This document shows, piece after piece, positions 42,689-52,355 of a stretch of DNA of 62,599 nt. A program made the position numbers and the translations under genes. The notes under the pieces were generated by a model. That model made no database searches. It saw only the letters and a program-made list of their open reading frames with translations, and was not told the DNA's origin. How positions within the stretch are numbered: the first letter of the stretch is position 1; every line of letters begins with the position of its first letter. This stretch comes from Cyclobacteriaceae bacterium (GTDB lineage Bacteria; Bacteroidota; Bacteroidia; Cytophagales; Cyclobacteriaceae), in assembly GCA_020832375.1 (NCBI GenBank), contig JAFIEW010000009.1, positions 1-62,599 on the forward strand, written 5' to 3'.

Positions 42689-43977
42689 ATCAACAGGCAG
42701 ATATGATTAAGAAAAAAGAAAGCAATAGAGCCTGGTGGTGGGTACCATCCTTATACTTCACTGAGGGTCTGCCCTATATATTGGTGATTTCTGTCTCGGT
42801 GATTCTATATAAAAACTTAGGGGTAAGCAATAGCGACATTGGACTATATACGTCGCTGCTATATTTACCTTGGGTAATTAAGCCCTTATGGAGTCCGATA
42901 GTAGACATGCTTAGTACCAAAAGAAGATGGTTTTTTGTCATGCAAATTTTGATTGCTGCTGCCTTTTTACTGATCGCCTTCAGTTTAGTCACAGATCATT
43001 ACTTTTACTTGAGCTTGGCTCTTTTTTGGATGGTAGCTTTTGCATCGGCTACTAATGATATCGCCTCAGATGGCTACTACATGATTGGTCTTTCAGAAAA
43101 AGATCAGTCATTCTTTCTGGGTATAAGAAGTTTATTTTATCGACTTTCGATGATTACCGGCCAAGGCTTGATAGTCGTGATTGCGGGTTACTTTGAAAGT
43201 ACTATGAGCACCAACGCACAAGCTTGGTCACTTACAATGACCTTAGTTGCAGGCTTAATGTTTGTGTTGGCGTTTGTCAATTATTACGGTTCAAGCAGCC
43301 GTAATTCAATTGTCGAAGAAAAAGTAGATGCTGCTCAGCGAATCGGCTTTCTTGAAGTATTCATAAGCTTTTTTCGTAAAAAACAAATGGGGATAGCTTT
43401 GACATTTATCCTCATGTATCGATTAGGAGAATCTCAGCTAGTAAAGATGGCCTCCCCTTTCTTTTTGGACGATCCTACAGTAGGAGGACTTGGCTTAAGC
43501 ACTAATGAAGTAGGTACGATTTACGGCATTATGGGCGTGGTGGCACTCTCCTTGGGGGGAATCCTTGGTGGTATCGCCATTTCTAAGGATGGTCTGCGCA
43601 AATGGATGATCCCTATGATATTATCCTTAAACTTGCCCAACCTACTCTTCGTGTTTTTAGCATTTAGCCAATCAACCTCAGTTATATTTGCGGGAATAGT
43701 GGTCTTTTTTGAACAATTCGGCTATGGTTTTGGCTTTGCAGCGTTTTTAATGTACCTCATTTATATTGCTGAGGGTGTAACAAAAACATCTCATTATGCC
43801 ATCGCCACAGGATTTATGGCCTTAGGCATGATGCTTCCCGGCATGATCAGCGGATATATACAAGAAGCAATTGGCTATAATTACTTTTTTATCTGGGTAG
43901 TTATCGCAGCCTTACCGGCACTAATTATCGCCCCTTACTTAAAATACCCTGACAGTTATGGAAAAAAAGATCAATAG
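42685..43977 (+). CDS. AmpG-like MFS permease (muropeptide / PAT family)
   Basis: Integral membrane protein with about 12 membrane segments and the AmpG-type N-terminus SLYFTEGLPYILVISVSVIL followed by DIGLYTSLLYLPWVIKPLW and the loop SPIVDMLSTKRRW. The family imports GlcNAc-anhydroMurNAc peptides into the cytoplasm. The gene is between a GNAT gene and nagZ, with murQ and nagB nearby, which makes import of cell-wall fragments the natural role. The 430-residue length is typical of the shorter AmpG homologues. Exact substrate unproven. Confidence 0.85.
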   Translation: MNQQADMIKKKESNRAWWWVPSLYFTEGLPYILVISVSVILYKNLGVSNSDIGLYTSLLYLPWVIKPLWSPIVDMLSTKRRWFFVMQILIAAAFLLIAFSLVTDHYFYLSLALFWMVAFASATNDIASDGYYMIGLSEKDQSFFLGIRSLFYRLSMITGQGLIVVIAGYFESTMSTNAQAWSLTMTLVAGLMFVLAFVNYYGSSSRNSIVEEKVDAAQRIGFLEVFISFFRKKQMGIALTFILMYRLGESQLVKMASPFFLDDPTVGGLGLSTNEVGTIYGIMGVVALSLGGILGGIAISKDGLRKWMIPMILSLNLPNLLFVFLAFSQSTSVIFAGIVVFFEQFGYGFGFAAFLMYLIYIAEGVTKTSHYAIATGFMALGMMLPGMISGYIQEAIGYNYFFIWVVIAALPALIIAPYLKYPDSYGKKDQ

Positions 43978-45544
43978 ACTACAAGCAGATGATTTGACAT
44001 ATAGTGAGCAGATAGGGCAAATGCTCTTTTTAGATGCCTGCGTGCATGATAGTCAAGAGGCAATTGCTCAAGTAGAAAAATATATTAAAGAACTTCATAT
44101 TGGAGGGTTAGTGTTTTTTCATAGCAGAGAAAGTGCGGCCACTAGCTTTGAGGGAAATCAAGATGTGCCTAGGTATACAGACAGTTATTCTCGCCTTAAA
44201 GAACTTATTGAGCACTATCAGTCGCTTAGTAGGATTCCCTTGATGATCTGCATCGATGCAGAATATGGATTATCAATGCGAATAGAAGAGAGTCCCCAAT
44301 ACCCTTACGCTTCTTCTTTGGGCTGCTTGGGGGATGATGCTAGTCAATTAACTGAAGAAGTGGGTTATCGCATAGGGCTAGATTTAAAAGCAGCAGGTAT
44401 TCACATGAACTTCGCTCCTGTGGTTGATGTGAACTCTGCCCTTGATAATCCAGTTATCGGGTACCGCTCTTTTGGTAGAAGTGTAGACCAAGTCGTGAGC
44501 TTATCAAAAGCCTATATTAAAGGTTTAGAAAAAGCAGGAATTCTGGCATGTATTAAGCATTTCCCAGGTCACGGAGATACCTTAGTGGATTCGCATCTCG
44601 GTCTTCCTATCATAGATAAAACTCGTGAAGAGTTAGAAAATACAGAATTAGCACCTTTTCGATTAATTTGTAAAGAGGGTGTAGATTCTGTTATGATCGG
44701 CCATTTAGCAGTAAAAAGCCTTAGTAATAGCTTCAATGTCCCTGCCACGCTAGATCCAAAAATTGTTACAGATATACTACGTAAGGAATGGAATTATGAT
44801 GGGATGATCATCACTGATGCCTTAAACATGCATGGCATCACTCAAATTGGACTTAGGCCCGGTGAGGCAGAGAAGCAAGCCTTTCTTGCGGGAAATGATA
44901 TTTTACTGGTCCCTACTCATCCGACAGAAGCTTACACGAGTATCGCAAAGACCTATGAAAAGGAAATGGTGAAAGAGGCAGCAGATCGAATATTAAGAGC
45001 AAAAAACAAAATTGATCAAGGCATAGCCTCAAATGACCCCTACGATTTAAAAAAATCCTTAAAAGAAGCATCTCTACTTAACAAGAAAATAGCTGCCAAA
45101 AGTGTAATCATTAAATCTGAGCATCCTTATTTAAGAAAGGATTATGACTATTGCATTCACTATACAGATTCAACTATTCAATCTAATTTACTGAGTAAAG
45201 AAATAAAAAAACAATTTGAAGATGCCGTGCACATTAATATCGATAGAAATTGTCTATTCCCCGATCTTCAGACAGAGGGAAATATTCTATGTTGCATTAC
45301 GCTTCCTCAGCTTAAAGCCAATCTCAACTATGGGCTTGGAAATAGATTTTACGATTCACTACTGTTTTTTCTTCGAACAAAAGGGGGAAATACAGACATA
45401 GTCATTAACGGTTCTCCCTATTTTGTAGACAAGTTATTAGAATCTTCAGCTCAACCAAGAAGTACTTTTGCAAGTCCTCAATCAGGTGAAATATGGCAAA
45501 TGGAACTATGGAAAAATATTTCACCCATTAAAGAAAAAGAATAA
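43958..45544 (+). CDS. nagZ: Glycoside hydrolase family 3, NagZ-type beta-N-acetylhexosaminidase
   Basis: Removes GlcNAc from imported muropeptides or amino-sugar oligomers. The GH3/NagZ fingerprint KHFPGHGDT with the catalytic histidine loop (DSH) lies near 199-214, and the nucleophile is Asp287 in MIITDALNMHGI. The catalytic barrel fills residues 1-345. A further 180-residue C-terminal region resembles the second domain of Gram-positive-type NagZ but is weakly conserved. There is no signal peptide, so a cytoplasmic enzyme. Start overlaps ampG by 20 bp. The set GHL10, AmpG, NagZ, NagB, MurQ forms a nearly complete recycling pathway. Confidence 0.92.
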   Translation: MEKKINRLQADDLTYSEQIGQMLFLDACVHDSQEAIAQVEKYIKELHIGGLVFFHSRESAATSFEGNQDVPRYTDSYSRLKELIEHYQSLSRIPLMICIDAEYGLSMRIEESPQYPYASSLGCLGDDASQLTEEVGYRIGLDLKAAGIHMNFAPVVDVNSALDNPVIGYRSFGRSVDQVVSLSKAYIKGLEKAGILACIKHFPGHGDTLVDSHLGLPIIDKTREELENTELAPFRLICKEGVDSVMIGHLAVKSLSNSFNVPATLDPKIVTDILRKEWNYDGMIITDALNMHGITQIGLRPGEAEKQAFLAGNDILLVPTHPTEAYTSIAKTYEKEMVKEAADRILRAKNKIDQGIASNDPYDLKKSLKEASLLNKKIAAKSVIIKSEHPYLRKDYDYCIHYTDSTIQSNLLSKEIKKQFEDAVHINIDRNCLFPDLQTEGNILCCITLPQLKANLNYGLGNRFYDSLLFFLRTKGGNTDIVINGSPYFVDKLLESSAQPRSTFASPQSGEIWQMELWKNISPIKEKE

Positions 45545-45646
45545 ATAGGCATAGATAAAACTGCATAGAAACAAAAGTAAATTATGCTATACAAACTTCT
45601 TCCTTTTAGAATGAGATGAAAAGAGCATATAAAGTAAAAACGTTGT

Positions 45647-46693
45647 TTAGCGCAGCTTTGTATCTTCTTGTCTAAGTCTTTTTTGCTTCCCTTCAAATGC
45701 TCTTCTCTCTTCTATTCGTTGTTTTTCTAAAGTATCTTCCGGTTCCAAAAAATGCTGCCACTCATAGTCTTTTCTTTCCCACCATATCTGCTCACCCTTC
45801 ACCATGAGTTGAGTAAAACCCGGTAAATATCCTTTCCAATTCCCACCCCACCAGGCAGCGCTCACCGATTGAGAGGTGATATACCATACACCATTAAAAC
45901 AATAATCTTCAGGTATATGACTATGACCTTGTAGGACTACTTTCACCCGATGTCTTTCAATAATTCGTCTAAACTCTAGGGTGTCTTTTACCACCATATG
46001 ATTCATAGCTTTAAGCTCGGGATCTGCATTATATTGCCCTATGTTACAAAAAGCGGCTATATGAGTAACTATTACAGTCGGGCGACCCGAGTTTTGTCCC
46101 AGATCCTTTCTCAGCCATTCAAGTTGTTCCTCACCGAAAGCATGTGTTTGACTAGGACCCAATTCTGTATCAACTTGTAAAAGTGAATCCATCACCACAA
46201 AATGCCAGTCACCATGGTCAAAGCTATAGTAGGTGTTATCAAGATTAAGCTTTTTTTTGAATAGCACCTTACCAATATCTGGATCATCAACATCAGTTTT
46301 CCTTCGCGAGCTAAGTCCGAATGTATCATGATTTCCTAGGCAATTGTAATAAGGCATCTCAAGCTGATCTGATATCTCTTTAAATAAGTCTAATTGATCC
46401 AAATATTCTTCCTTTGGGGTATACATACCATCAAATGCACAGTCACCGCCCATCAAAACGAAGTCAGGTCTGTTCTCTAAGGAATTGACACGTGACACGC
46501 ACTTTTTATATCCCTCGTGTCCCTTTCTTTTCCGTCTTACATGCATATCAGTAAGATGAACAAAGCTGAAATCAAAGTCCGAGGCCGAAGAGATCAGGGG
46601 TTGTGCTAGGATAGTAGGTGATAAACTCATTCCTAGTCCGGAAAAAATAGACGCTTTAAGAAAGTTTCTTCTTCCTTTATTATTGTTATCCAT
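45647..46693 (-). CDS. Tat-exported calcineurin-like metallophosphoesterase
   Basis: A Tat-type signal (RRNFLKAS, residues 8-15, with SPTILAQ as likely cleavage region) precedes a metallophosphatase fold: HLTDMHV (Asp49, His51), GGDC (Asp84), GNHD (Asn121, His122), VTHIAAF and QGHSH. All metal ligands are there. Its substrate, a phosphoester or nucleotide-like compound in the periplasm, is unknown. It is convergent with nagZ and divergent from susC, so its membership in the sugar cluster is positional only. The 348 residues are full length. Confidence 0.9.
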   Translation of the reverse strand: MDNNNKGRRNFLKASIFSGLGMSLSPTILAQPLISSASDFDFSFVHLTDMHVRRKRKGHEGYKKCVSRVNSLENRPDFVLMGGDCAFDGMYTPKEEYLDQLDLFKEISDQLEMPYYNCLGNHDTFGLSSRRKTDVDDPDIGKVLFKKKLNLDNTYYSFDHGDWHFVVMDSLLQVDTELGPSQTHAFGEEQLEWLRKDLGQNSGRPTVIVTHIAAFCNIGQYNADPELKAMNHMVVKDTLEFRRIIERHRVKVVLQGHSHIPEDYCFNGVWYITSQSVSAAWWGGNWKGYLPGFTQLMVKGEQIWWERKDYEWQHFLEPEDTLEKQRIEERRAFEGKQKRLRQEDTKLR

Positions 46694-47128
46694 AGCCTAG
46701 TTTTTTGTTATAGGATCATTTTTTGCCATTAAGAGTGATTCACAATAATTAATTTCATAATAGCGAACTGATTTGGTCAATGACGCAAAAAAATGTAATA
46801 CTCAACATTACTTTAAGCTTCTATACATTCATATCACTTCCCCAAGTCAGTTATTGCAAATAAAAGCAATTGTTAAAAAGCATGGTACTGATAACAAGTC
46901 AAGTAATTATAAATCTATAAAACAGCAAAAAATTGAAATACATTTCTAAAAACACCAAAATTTCTTATTTATTGCTCTAATTTACTGCTTTTTAAAATAT
47001 TTTTAAAAATTTTCTTGCAAAAACAAATATTCGTTGCTTTATTGAAGAAAAAAAGATGTAATACATTGATTAAATAAGAGTTAGCAGTAAAATCATATGT
47101 CAATATATTTATCACCAAAATAAAAGAT
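46694..47128. other. Divergent regulatory region, phosphoesterase / susC
   Basis: 435 bp, very AT-rich. It has TGCAAAAAC at 47016-47024, similar to the candidate operator at 37866, and CAGCAAAAAATTG near 46923. No gene or terminator. The susC promoter should lie here, but no exact TAnnTTTG is close to the start. Confidence 0.45.
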
Positions 47129-50116
47129 ATGAGAAATATTTATGAATTAACGAAAACGAGAGCTAGCAAAAAATGGCAAAAAATAACATGCCTACTGCTA
47201 TTCATAAGTGGTTTTGCTATGGCGCAAGGCTCGCAGACCTATGAGTTCAAAGGTTTTGTAAAAGACGTAAGCACAAATGAGGAAATTATTGGTGCATCCA
47301 TTTATGTAAATGATGCCTCTGTAGGAGATGTTAGCAAGATAGATGGATCCTATTCATTTTCTGCTACATTAGCCCCTGGTACCTACCAAATACGAGTCAG
47401 AGCATTAGGATATACCGAAAAAAGACAACGTTTAGTTTTAGGAAATGATCGTGTAATCACCAATGATTTTTTTCTGGCAGAGGATATCTTAAATTTGGAC
47501 GAGGTGATAGTTACGGGAGTTTCAGGGAGTTCATCTAGGAAGCAACTGGGTACGGCAGTGTCTACTATCAGCAGCAAACAACTAGTCGATAATGGAGCTG
47601 TTGCTGTAGACCAAGCACTTCAAGGAAAGGTTGCAGGTGCCCTAGTACAACAAAATTCAGGAGACCCAGCAGGAGGTATTTCAGTAAGATTAAGAGGTGC
47701 TAGTACGATTTCAGGCAGCTCTGAACCACTCTATATTGTAGATGGTGTACTAATAAACAACAACAGTAATGAGCTTGTAGACATTGGTGGGGCTGCTCAA
47801 AATCGATTAGTAGACATAAACCCAGCTGACATTGAAAGAATAGAAATAATAAAAGGAGCTGCGGCGGCTGCAGTATATGGCTCGAGAGCTAGCAATGGAG
47901 TCGTACAAATATTCACTAAAAGAGGTCAATCAGGAAAGCCAAAATTCAATTTCTTTACATCTGTAGGCTTAAATGAGCTACGTAAACAAATTCCCTTCAA
48001 TGAGGTACCACTAGTTTGGGCCAACCCTTTCGATATCAATGATTTCGAAACACAGCCGGCAGAGCGCTTTAATCTGCAGGATGATATATTTACAACTGGC
48101 TTAAGAGTAGAAAACAACCTTTCAGTGAGTGGTGGTAATGAAAAAACAAAATACTTTGCCTCTGCATCATTTCTTTCAAATGAAGGAATCGTAACAAATA
48201 CCAATTTTGACAGACTAGCAACTCGACTAAATATAGACCAACAAGTAAATGATTGGTTAAAGTTTAGTGTAGGTTTAAATTATTCACGAAGTGAAAGTCG
48301 AGATATGCCTAATGGTGGTATAAATGCTGCAGATGGAGCGATAACTGGATTTCTATTTGCAAATAACAGTATTAATCCTGCCCCTGATGCATCGGGTGTT
48401 TTCCCAGTTACCTCCCCCCTAGTTGCTAGATCAAACCCTAGAGAAGCGGTAGAGCGATTTGTTTACGGTCAAGTGACTAATCGAACTATCACAAGTCTAA
48501 ATGTCACCGCTACACCCTTCAAAAATTTTAGTATTAATTATATTGCAGGTTTTGATTACTATAATCAATCTGCTACCGGATTTATACCAGTAGGCAACAC
48601 CTCAACCAACCCTTTTGGCTGGTCAACAAGGGGAGATGCAAACGTTTCTCAATTTAATAATGATCTAAACCTAGTCTATGAGCTTGATTTAAATAGCAGG
48701 TGGAAGTCAACTACTACCGTAGGAGGAACTTGGCAACAAGATAGTTTTGAAAGAATCGGAATTACGTCAGATCGATTAGCGCCTGCGTCAACCACAGCAG
48801 TGGGTGGTACTATAATTTCTACAATTGATGCAAGGTCAGACATCTCCTATTGGGGTGCATTTGTACAGGAAGGTCTAGCATTTGATGAAAAATTATTCAT
48901 TGCTGGGGCTTTGCGCTACGATGGAGCATCTGTTTTTGGAAGAGATGAGAGAAGCCAGCTTTTTGGAAAAGCCAGTGCTTCATATGTCTTATCAAACGAG
49001 AATTTCTGGAAAGAAAACCTAGGCTCTACAATTGGAAATATTATTCTGAGAGCCTCTTGGGGCCAAGCAGGTAATCTTACTGCTATTGGTGCCTTTGACA
49101 GACAGTCTCTTTACAATCCAGGTGCATTAGGTGGGATTAGCTTCTTAACCCCTTCTACCCTTTTAGGTAACAGTAATATTGCTCCAGAAAGAATGGAAGA
49201 AGTAGAACTAGGTATCGATGCGACATTTTTTAATAATCGATTTGGATTTGAGTTAACCTATTTTCAACAAGATATAACGGATCTAATCTTGAGAAGAGAG
49301 CTTGCCTCCTCTACCGGTTTTGCTACCCGTTTTGAAAATGTAGGAAGAATGACCAATGAAGGTATTGAACTATTATTGAGAGCCAACCTCCTAAAAACAA
49401 AGGACTTTTCATGGAATGCTACAGCCACATTCACGAGAGTAAGAAACCAAGTGCGTGAAATTGTAGGAGAACAGATTATTCTTCCTGGAAGCTTTGGGGC
49501 GGTACAAGTAAGACCGGGAGAGCAGATCGGTGTTTACGTACAAGGTTTTTATAATAGAGATGACGATGGTAACATTATCTTAAACGACGCAGGACTTCCC
49601 ACGAGAGGTGTTAACGAAGACGGGACCAATGTACGCGTAATTGGTGATCCTAATCCAGACTGGTTCGGTGGATTGGTAAATGAATTTACCTATAAAAACT
49701 TCACCTTCAACGTATTATTTGACGCCATCCAAGGGTTTGATGTTTTCAACTGGAATAGAAGGCTTCTTGATAATGGTATTTTTGGTGGTGGGGTGAATGC
49801 TGGAAGAGAAATTTCAGGCGAAATACCTAAGGGTACAGGTGGTGCGCAAGCTGCAATATTTGAAGAATTTGTAGAAGATGGATCTTTTGTAAAGCTAAGA
49901 GAAATTGCAATTGGCTACAGCTTTCAGCCTAAAAATGGGTTGATTGAAAATGTCCGAATCAATCTTATTGGGAGAAATTTATTCTCATTTGACAATTATA
50001 CAGGTTGGGACCCTGAAGTCAACACTCCAGGTCAGAGCAATGCTGTCAGAGGTTTTGACTTTGGAGCAGTTCCAATACCACGAACCTATCAAGTTGGTAT
50101 CAATCTTACCTTTTAA
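47129..50116 (+). CDS. SusC/RagA-family TonB-linked outer membrane transporter
   Basis: Outer membrane receptor for oligomer uptake. After the signal peptide (to about residue 33) comes a carboxypeptidase-D-regulatory-like domain (about 39-118), the TonB-box-like LDEVIVTG (123-130), a plug domain with the SusC-typical LYIVDGVLI and AAAAVYGSRASNGVVQIFTKRG, and a 22-strand barrel to the end (PRTYQVGINLTF). The 995 residues are normal. It is followed after 83 bp by its susD partner. The neighbouring muropeptide genes suggest amino-sugar polymers as the ligand, but no surface glycanase is adjacent, so the substrate is open. Confidence 0.96.
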   Translation: MRNIYELTKTRASKKWQKITCLLLFISGFAMAQGSQTYEFKGFVKDVSTNEEIIGASIYVNDASVGDVSKIDGSYSFSATLAPGTYQIRVRALGYTEKRQRLVLGNDRVITNDFFLAEDILNLDEVIVTGVSGSSSRKQLGTAVSTISSKQLVDNGAVAVDQALQGKVAGALVQQNSGDPAGGISVRLRGASTISGSSEPLYIVDGVLINNNSNELVDIGGAAQNRLVDINPADIERIEIIKGAAAAAVYGSRASNGVVQIFTKRGQSGKPKFNFFTSVGLNELRKQIPFNEVPLVWANPFDINDFETQPAERFNLQDDIFTTGLRVENNLSVSGGNEKTKYFASASFLSNEGIVTNTNFDRLATRLNIDQQVNDWLKFSVGLNYSRSESRDMPNGGINAADGAITGFLFANNSINPAPDASGVFPVTSPLVARSNPREAVERFVYGQVTNRTITSLNVTATPFKNFSINYIAGFDYYNQSATGFIPVGNTSTNPFGWSTRGDANVSQFNNDLNLVYELDLNSRWKSTTTVGGTWQQDSFERIGITSDRLAPASTTAVGGTIISTIDARSDISYWGAFVQEGLAFDEKLFIAGALRYDGASVFGRDERSQLFGKASASYVLSNENFWKENLGSTIGNIILRASWGQAGNLTAIGAFDRQSLYNPGALGGISFLTPSTLLGNSNIAPERMEEVELGIDATFFNNRFGFELTYFQQDITDLILRRELASSTGFATRFENVGRMTNEGIELLLRANLLKTKDFSWNATATFTRVRNQVREIVGEQIILPGSFGAVQVRPGEQIGVYVQGFYNRDDDGNIILNDAGLPTRGVNEDGTNVRVIGDPNPDWFGGLVNEFTYKNFTFNVLFDAIQGFDVFNWNRRLLDNGIFGGGVNAGREISGEIPKGTGGAQAAIFEEFVEDGSFVKLREIAIGYSFQPKNGLIENVRINLIGRNLFSFDNYTGWDPEVNTPGQSNAVRGFDFGAVPIPRTYQVGINLTF

Positions 50117-50199
50117 GAAAAGCTGAAAATTATCAGCAATCAAAAGACAAAAGATTGAAATACCTTTTAGATAAAGTGATCATCAAAAAATAAAGAAAC

Positions 50200-51537
50200 A
50201 TGAAGCATATAAAAAATAAAATATATCTAAGCATAGTTTTTATGTTTTGTATTATCAGTCTATCATGCGAGACTGAATTTGTAAACCCTAATGCACCAAC
50301 CGATGAGGCCGTGCTCACTACTCGCGATGGTCTAATCAACTTAAGTGTAGGGATAAAGGTGCTATATTCTACTACAGGAATTCGATTTATGATCGAAAAT
50401 AATGCAATTACTGCAAGAGAGGCAGCTATTACGACTACATTCCTGAATATGGTAGAGCTAGAACAAGGGGCTGGAGATTTACCTGACTTCAACTCTAATG
50501 TCGAAGGATTGTGGGCTATACACCTCAGAATAATGAGCGCATGTGAAGACCTAATGGATGCAGCTCCAAATGTTGAGTTAAATTCAACCACAAGAGAAAA
50601 CCTCATTGCTTATGGTGCTTTTTTTAAAGCACTCTCAATTGGTGCTCTAGCTCAAAACTACACGCATGTAGTCATCCAGACAAGTAGAGATAATAATGCA
50701 GAATTTGTGCCTCGAGAAGAAGCACTAGCCCAAGCAATAGAATTACTGCAAGATGCAAAAAACAGGCTTTCAGGGGGTATCAGTGACGAATTTAACTCAA
50801 ATGTATTACAGGGACTCATTGACCTACCAAATGCGGTAAATGCATACTTAGCTAGATACCATTTGTTTTTAGGTAACTATGACCAAGCTATAACAGCCGC
50901 AAATAATGTGGACTTGTCGTCAACTTCGGAATTTATATATGATCAATTTAACCAAAATCCTATCTGGAATAGAGTCATACTGACCGTACCCCCAAGCTTT
51001 TTACCTAGGGTAGATTTTGGTTTACCCGCAGAATTGGCACCCGAAACTGAGGATGGCCGTATAAGTTTTTTTCTTAGCAATACAGATGATCCTCAAACAA
51101 ATGTAAATGGATTTTCCGTTGTTAACTTGGCAGGCTTCTTTACCAACGATTCCAGATCAATACCACTTTATTTACCAGGAGAGATCTCACTCATCATCGC
51201 TGAGGCTAATGTGAGAAAAGCAAGCCAAGACTTGGCGGCAGCTTTAAATGCCATTAATGCAGTAAGAACAAAAACCGACGACCCCTTTGGTGTAAACGCA
51301 GGACTTGGAGAATATGTAGGACCAGTGAACACTCAATCGTTGTTGGATGAAATTTATCGAAATAGAAGAATCGAACTATTCTTAACAGGTTTGAGTTTAG
51401 AAGACAGTCGAAGGTTCAATCGATCCGTTTCCACAGCTCCTAGTCAGTTTGATACTGAAAGAAATAGAAATTTCTATCCTTTCGCATTAAGAGAAAGAAA
51501 TAACAACCCTAATACCCCTCAAAATCCACCTATTTAA
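50200..51537 (+). CDS. SusD/RagB-family nutrient-binding lipoprotein
   Basis: Surface lipoprotein that closes over the SusC channel and captures the ligand. The lipobox is LSC at Cys23 (IISLSCETEFVNPNAPT), and FVNPNAPT is the usual start of the mature protein. Helical TPR-like segments span the middle. The C-terminal part carries the family signature LLDEIYRNRRIELFLTGLSLED and the end NPNTPQNPP. The 445 residues are on the short side. It is translated with susC and ends in a strong terminator. Confidence 0.93.
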   Translation: MKHIKNKIYLSIVFMFCIISLSCETEFVNPNAPTDEAVLTTRDGLINLSVGIKVLYSTTGIRFMIENNAITAREAAITTTFLNMVELEQGAGDLPDFNSNVEGLWAIHLRIMSACEDLMDAAPNVELNSTTRENLIAYGAFFKALSIGALAQNYTHVVIQTSRDNNAEFVPREEALAQAIELLQDAKNRLSGGISDEFNSNVLQGLIDLPNAVNAYLARYHLFLGNYDQAITAANNVDLSSTSEFIYDQFNQNPIWNRVILTVPPSFLPRVDFGLPAELAPETEDGRISFFLSNTDDPQTNVNGFSVVNLAGFFTNDSRSIPLYLPGEISLIIAEANVRKASQDLAAALNAINAVRTKTDDPFGVNAGLGEYVGPVNTQSLLDEIYRNRRIELFLTGLSLEDSRRFNRSVSTAPSQFDTERNRNFYPFALRERNNNPNTPQNPPI

Positions 51538-51560
51538 TCAAAATTCGTGGACTGAATGAA

Positions 51561-51594
51561 AAATCTCTTCTCTTTTGTGAGAAGAGATTTTTTT
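51561..51594 (+). terminator. Terminator of the susC-susD operon
   Basis: A perfect 12-bp stem: AAATCTCTTCTC (51561-51572) with GAGAAGAGATTT (51579-51590), loop TTTTGT, followed by TTTT. It sits 24 bp past the stop. Confidence 0.93.
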
Positions 51595-51640
51595 ATCACC
51601 TTTTTAATTCATTATTGATGGTTCATTCAATAATTGGATA

Positions 51641-52264
51641 TTACAGATCTTTATTTTTAATGATCTCTATTCTTTTAGGTGAATATGCCTCAAAATCATT
51701 CTTTACTTTTTCATATAAGGATGCTCGCACAGATAATTTAATTTGACAATCCAACTCAAATTGTTGATTGTCTATTCTTACACCCTCTTGATCCACTATT
51801 TTCATCACCTCGCCCATTGCAGGATATTCAAAAGAAACAGCGAGGGCTACCTCTTGAAACCTCTCTTCTACGCCCGCCTCAGCAATGGCAGCTTCGGCCG
51901 CAGTTTTGTAGGCATTGATTAGGCCAGAAACACCCAGCTTAGTGCCACCAAAATATCGAATGACCACCACTAAGCAAAAGGTCAACTCAGACGATCTGAT
52001 TTGGCCGAGTATAGGATCACCAGCACTATGAGCCGGTTCTCCGTCGTCATTAGCTCGGAATTGATCGCCCTCATAGCCAAGTACATACGCATAGCAATAA
52101 TGGCGGGCATCATGATATCGAGAGCGTAAATCTTCCAAATGAAGCTTCACTTCGTCCTCATCCCCCACAAAAAAAACATGACCTATGAATTTACTCCCTT
52201 TCTCTTTATATAAACTCTCTGCCGATTGGCGAATGACACGGTATTGATCTGATGAACTCATCAC
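51641..52264 (-). CDS. yigZ: YigZ/IMPACT-family protein
   Basis: 207 residues of the conserved YigZ/IMPACT family. Its N-terminal domain has YKEKGSKFIGHVF, RHYCYAYVLG, DGEPAHSAGDPILGQI and VVVIRYFGGTKLGVSGLINAY. The C-terminal part is the ferredoxin-like DUF1949 domain. The family is associated with translation-stress regulation in eukaryotes; the bacterial role is not settled. The gene stands alone, followed downstream (plus-strand side) by the convergent susD terminator. Confidence 0.93.
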   Translation of the reverse strand: MMSSSDQYRVIRQSAESLYKEKGSKFIGHVFFVGDEDEVKLHLEDLRSRYHDARHYCYAYVLGYEGDQFRANDDGEPAHSAGDPILGQIRSSELTFCLVVVIRYFGGTKLGVSGLINAYKTAAEAAIAEAGVEERFQEVALAVSFEYPAMGEVMKIVDQEGVRIDNQQFELDCQIKLSVRASLYEKVKNDFEAYSPKRIEIIKNKDL

Positions 52265-52355
52265 TTATTTCAAGGCTTTAGTTGGAATGATGCTAATATC
52301 AGCTATTGTGTAGCAAAAAGCTACGAACGGGTAGTCCTAAGCTATTAACGTAAAA

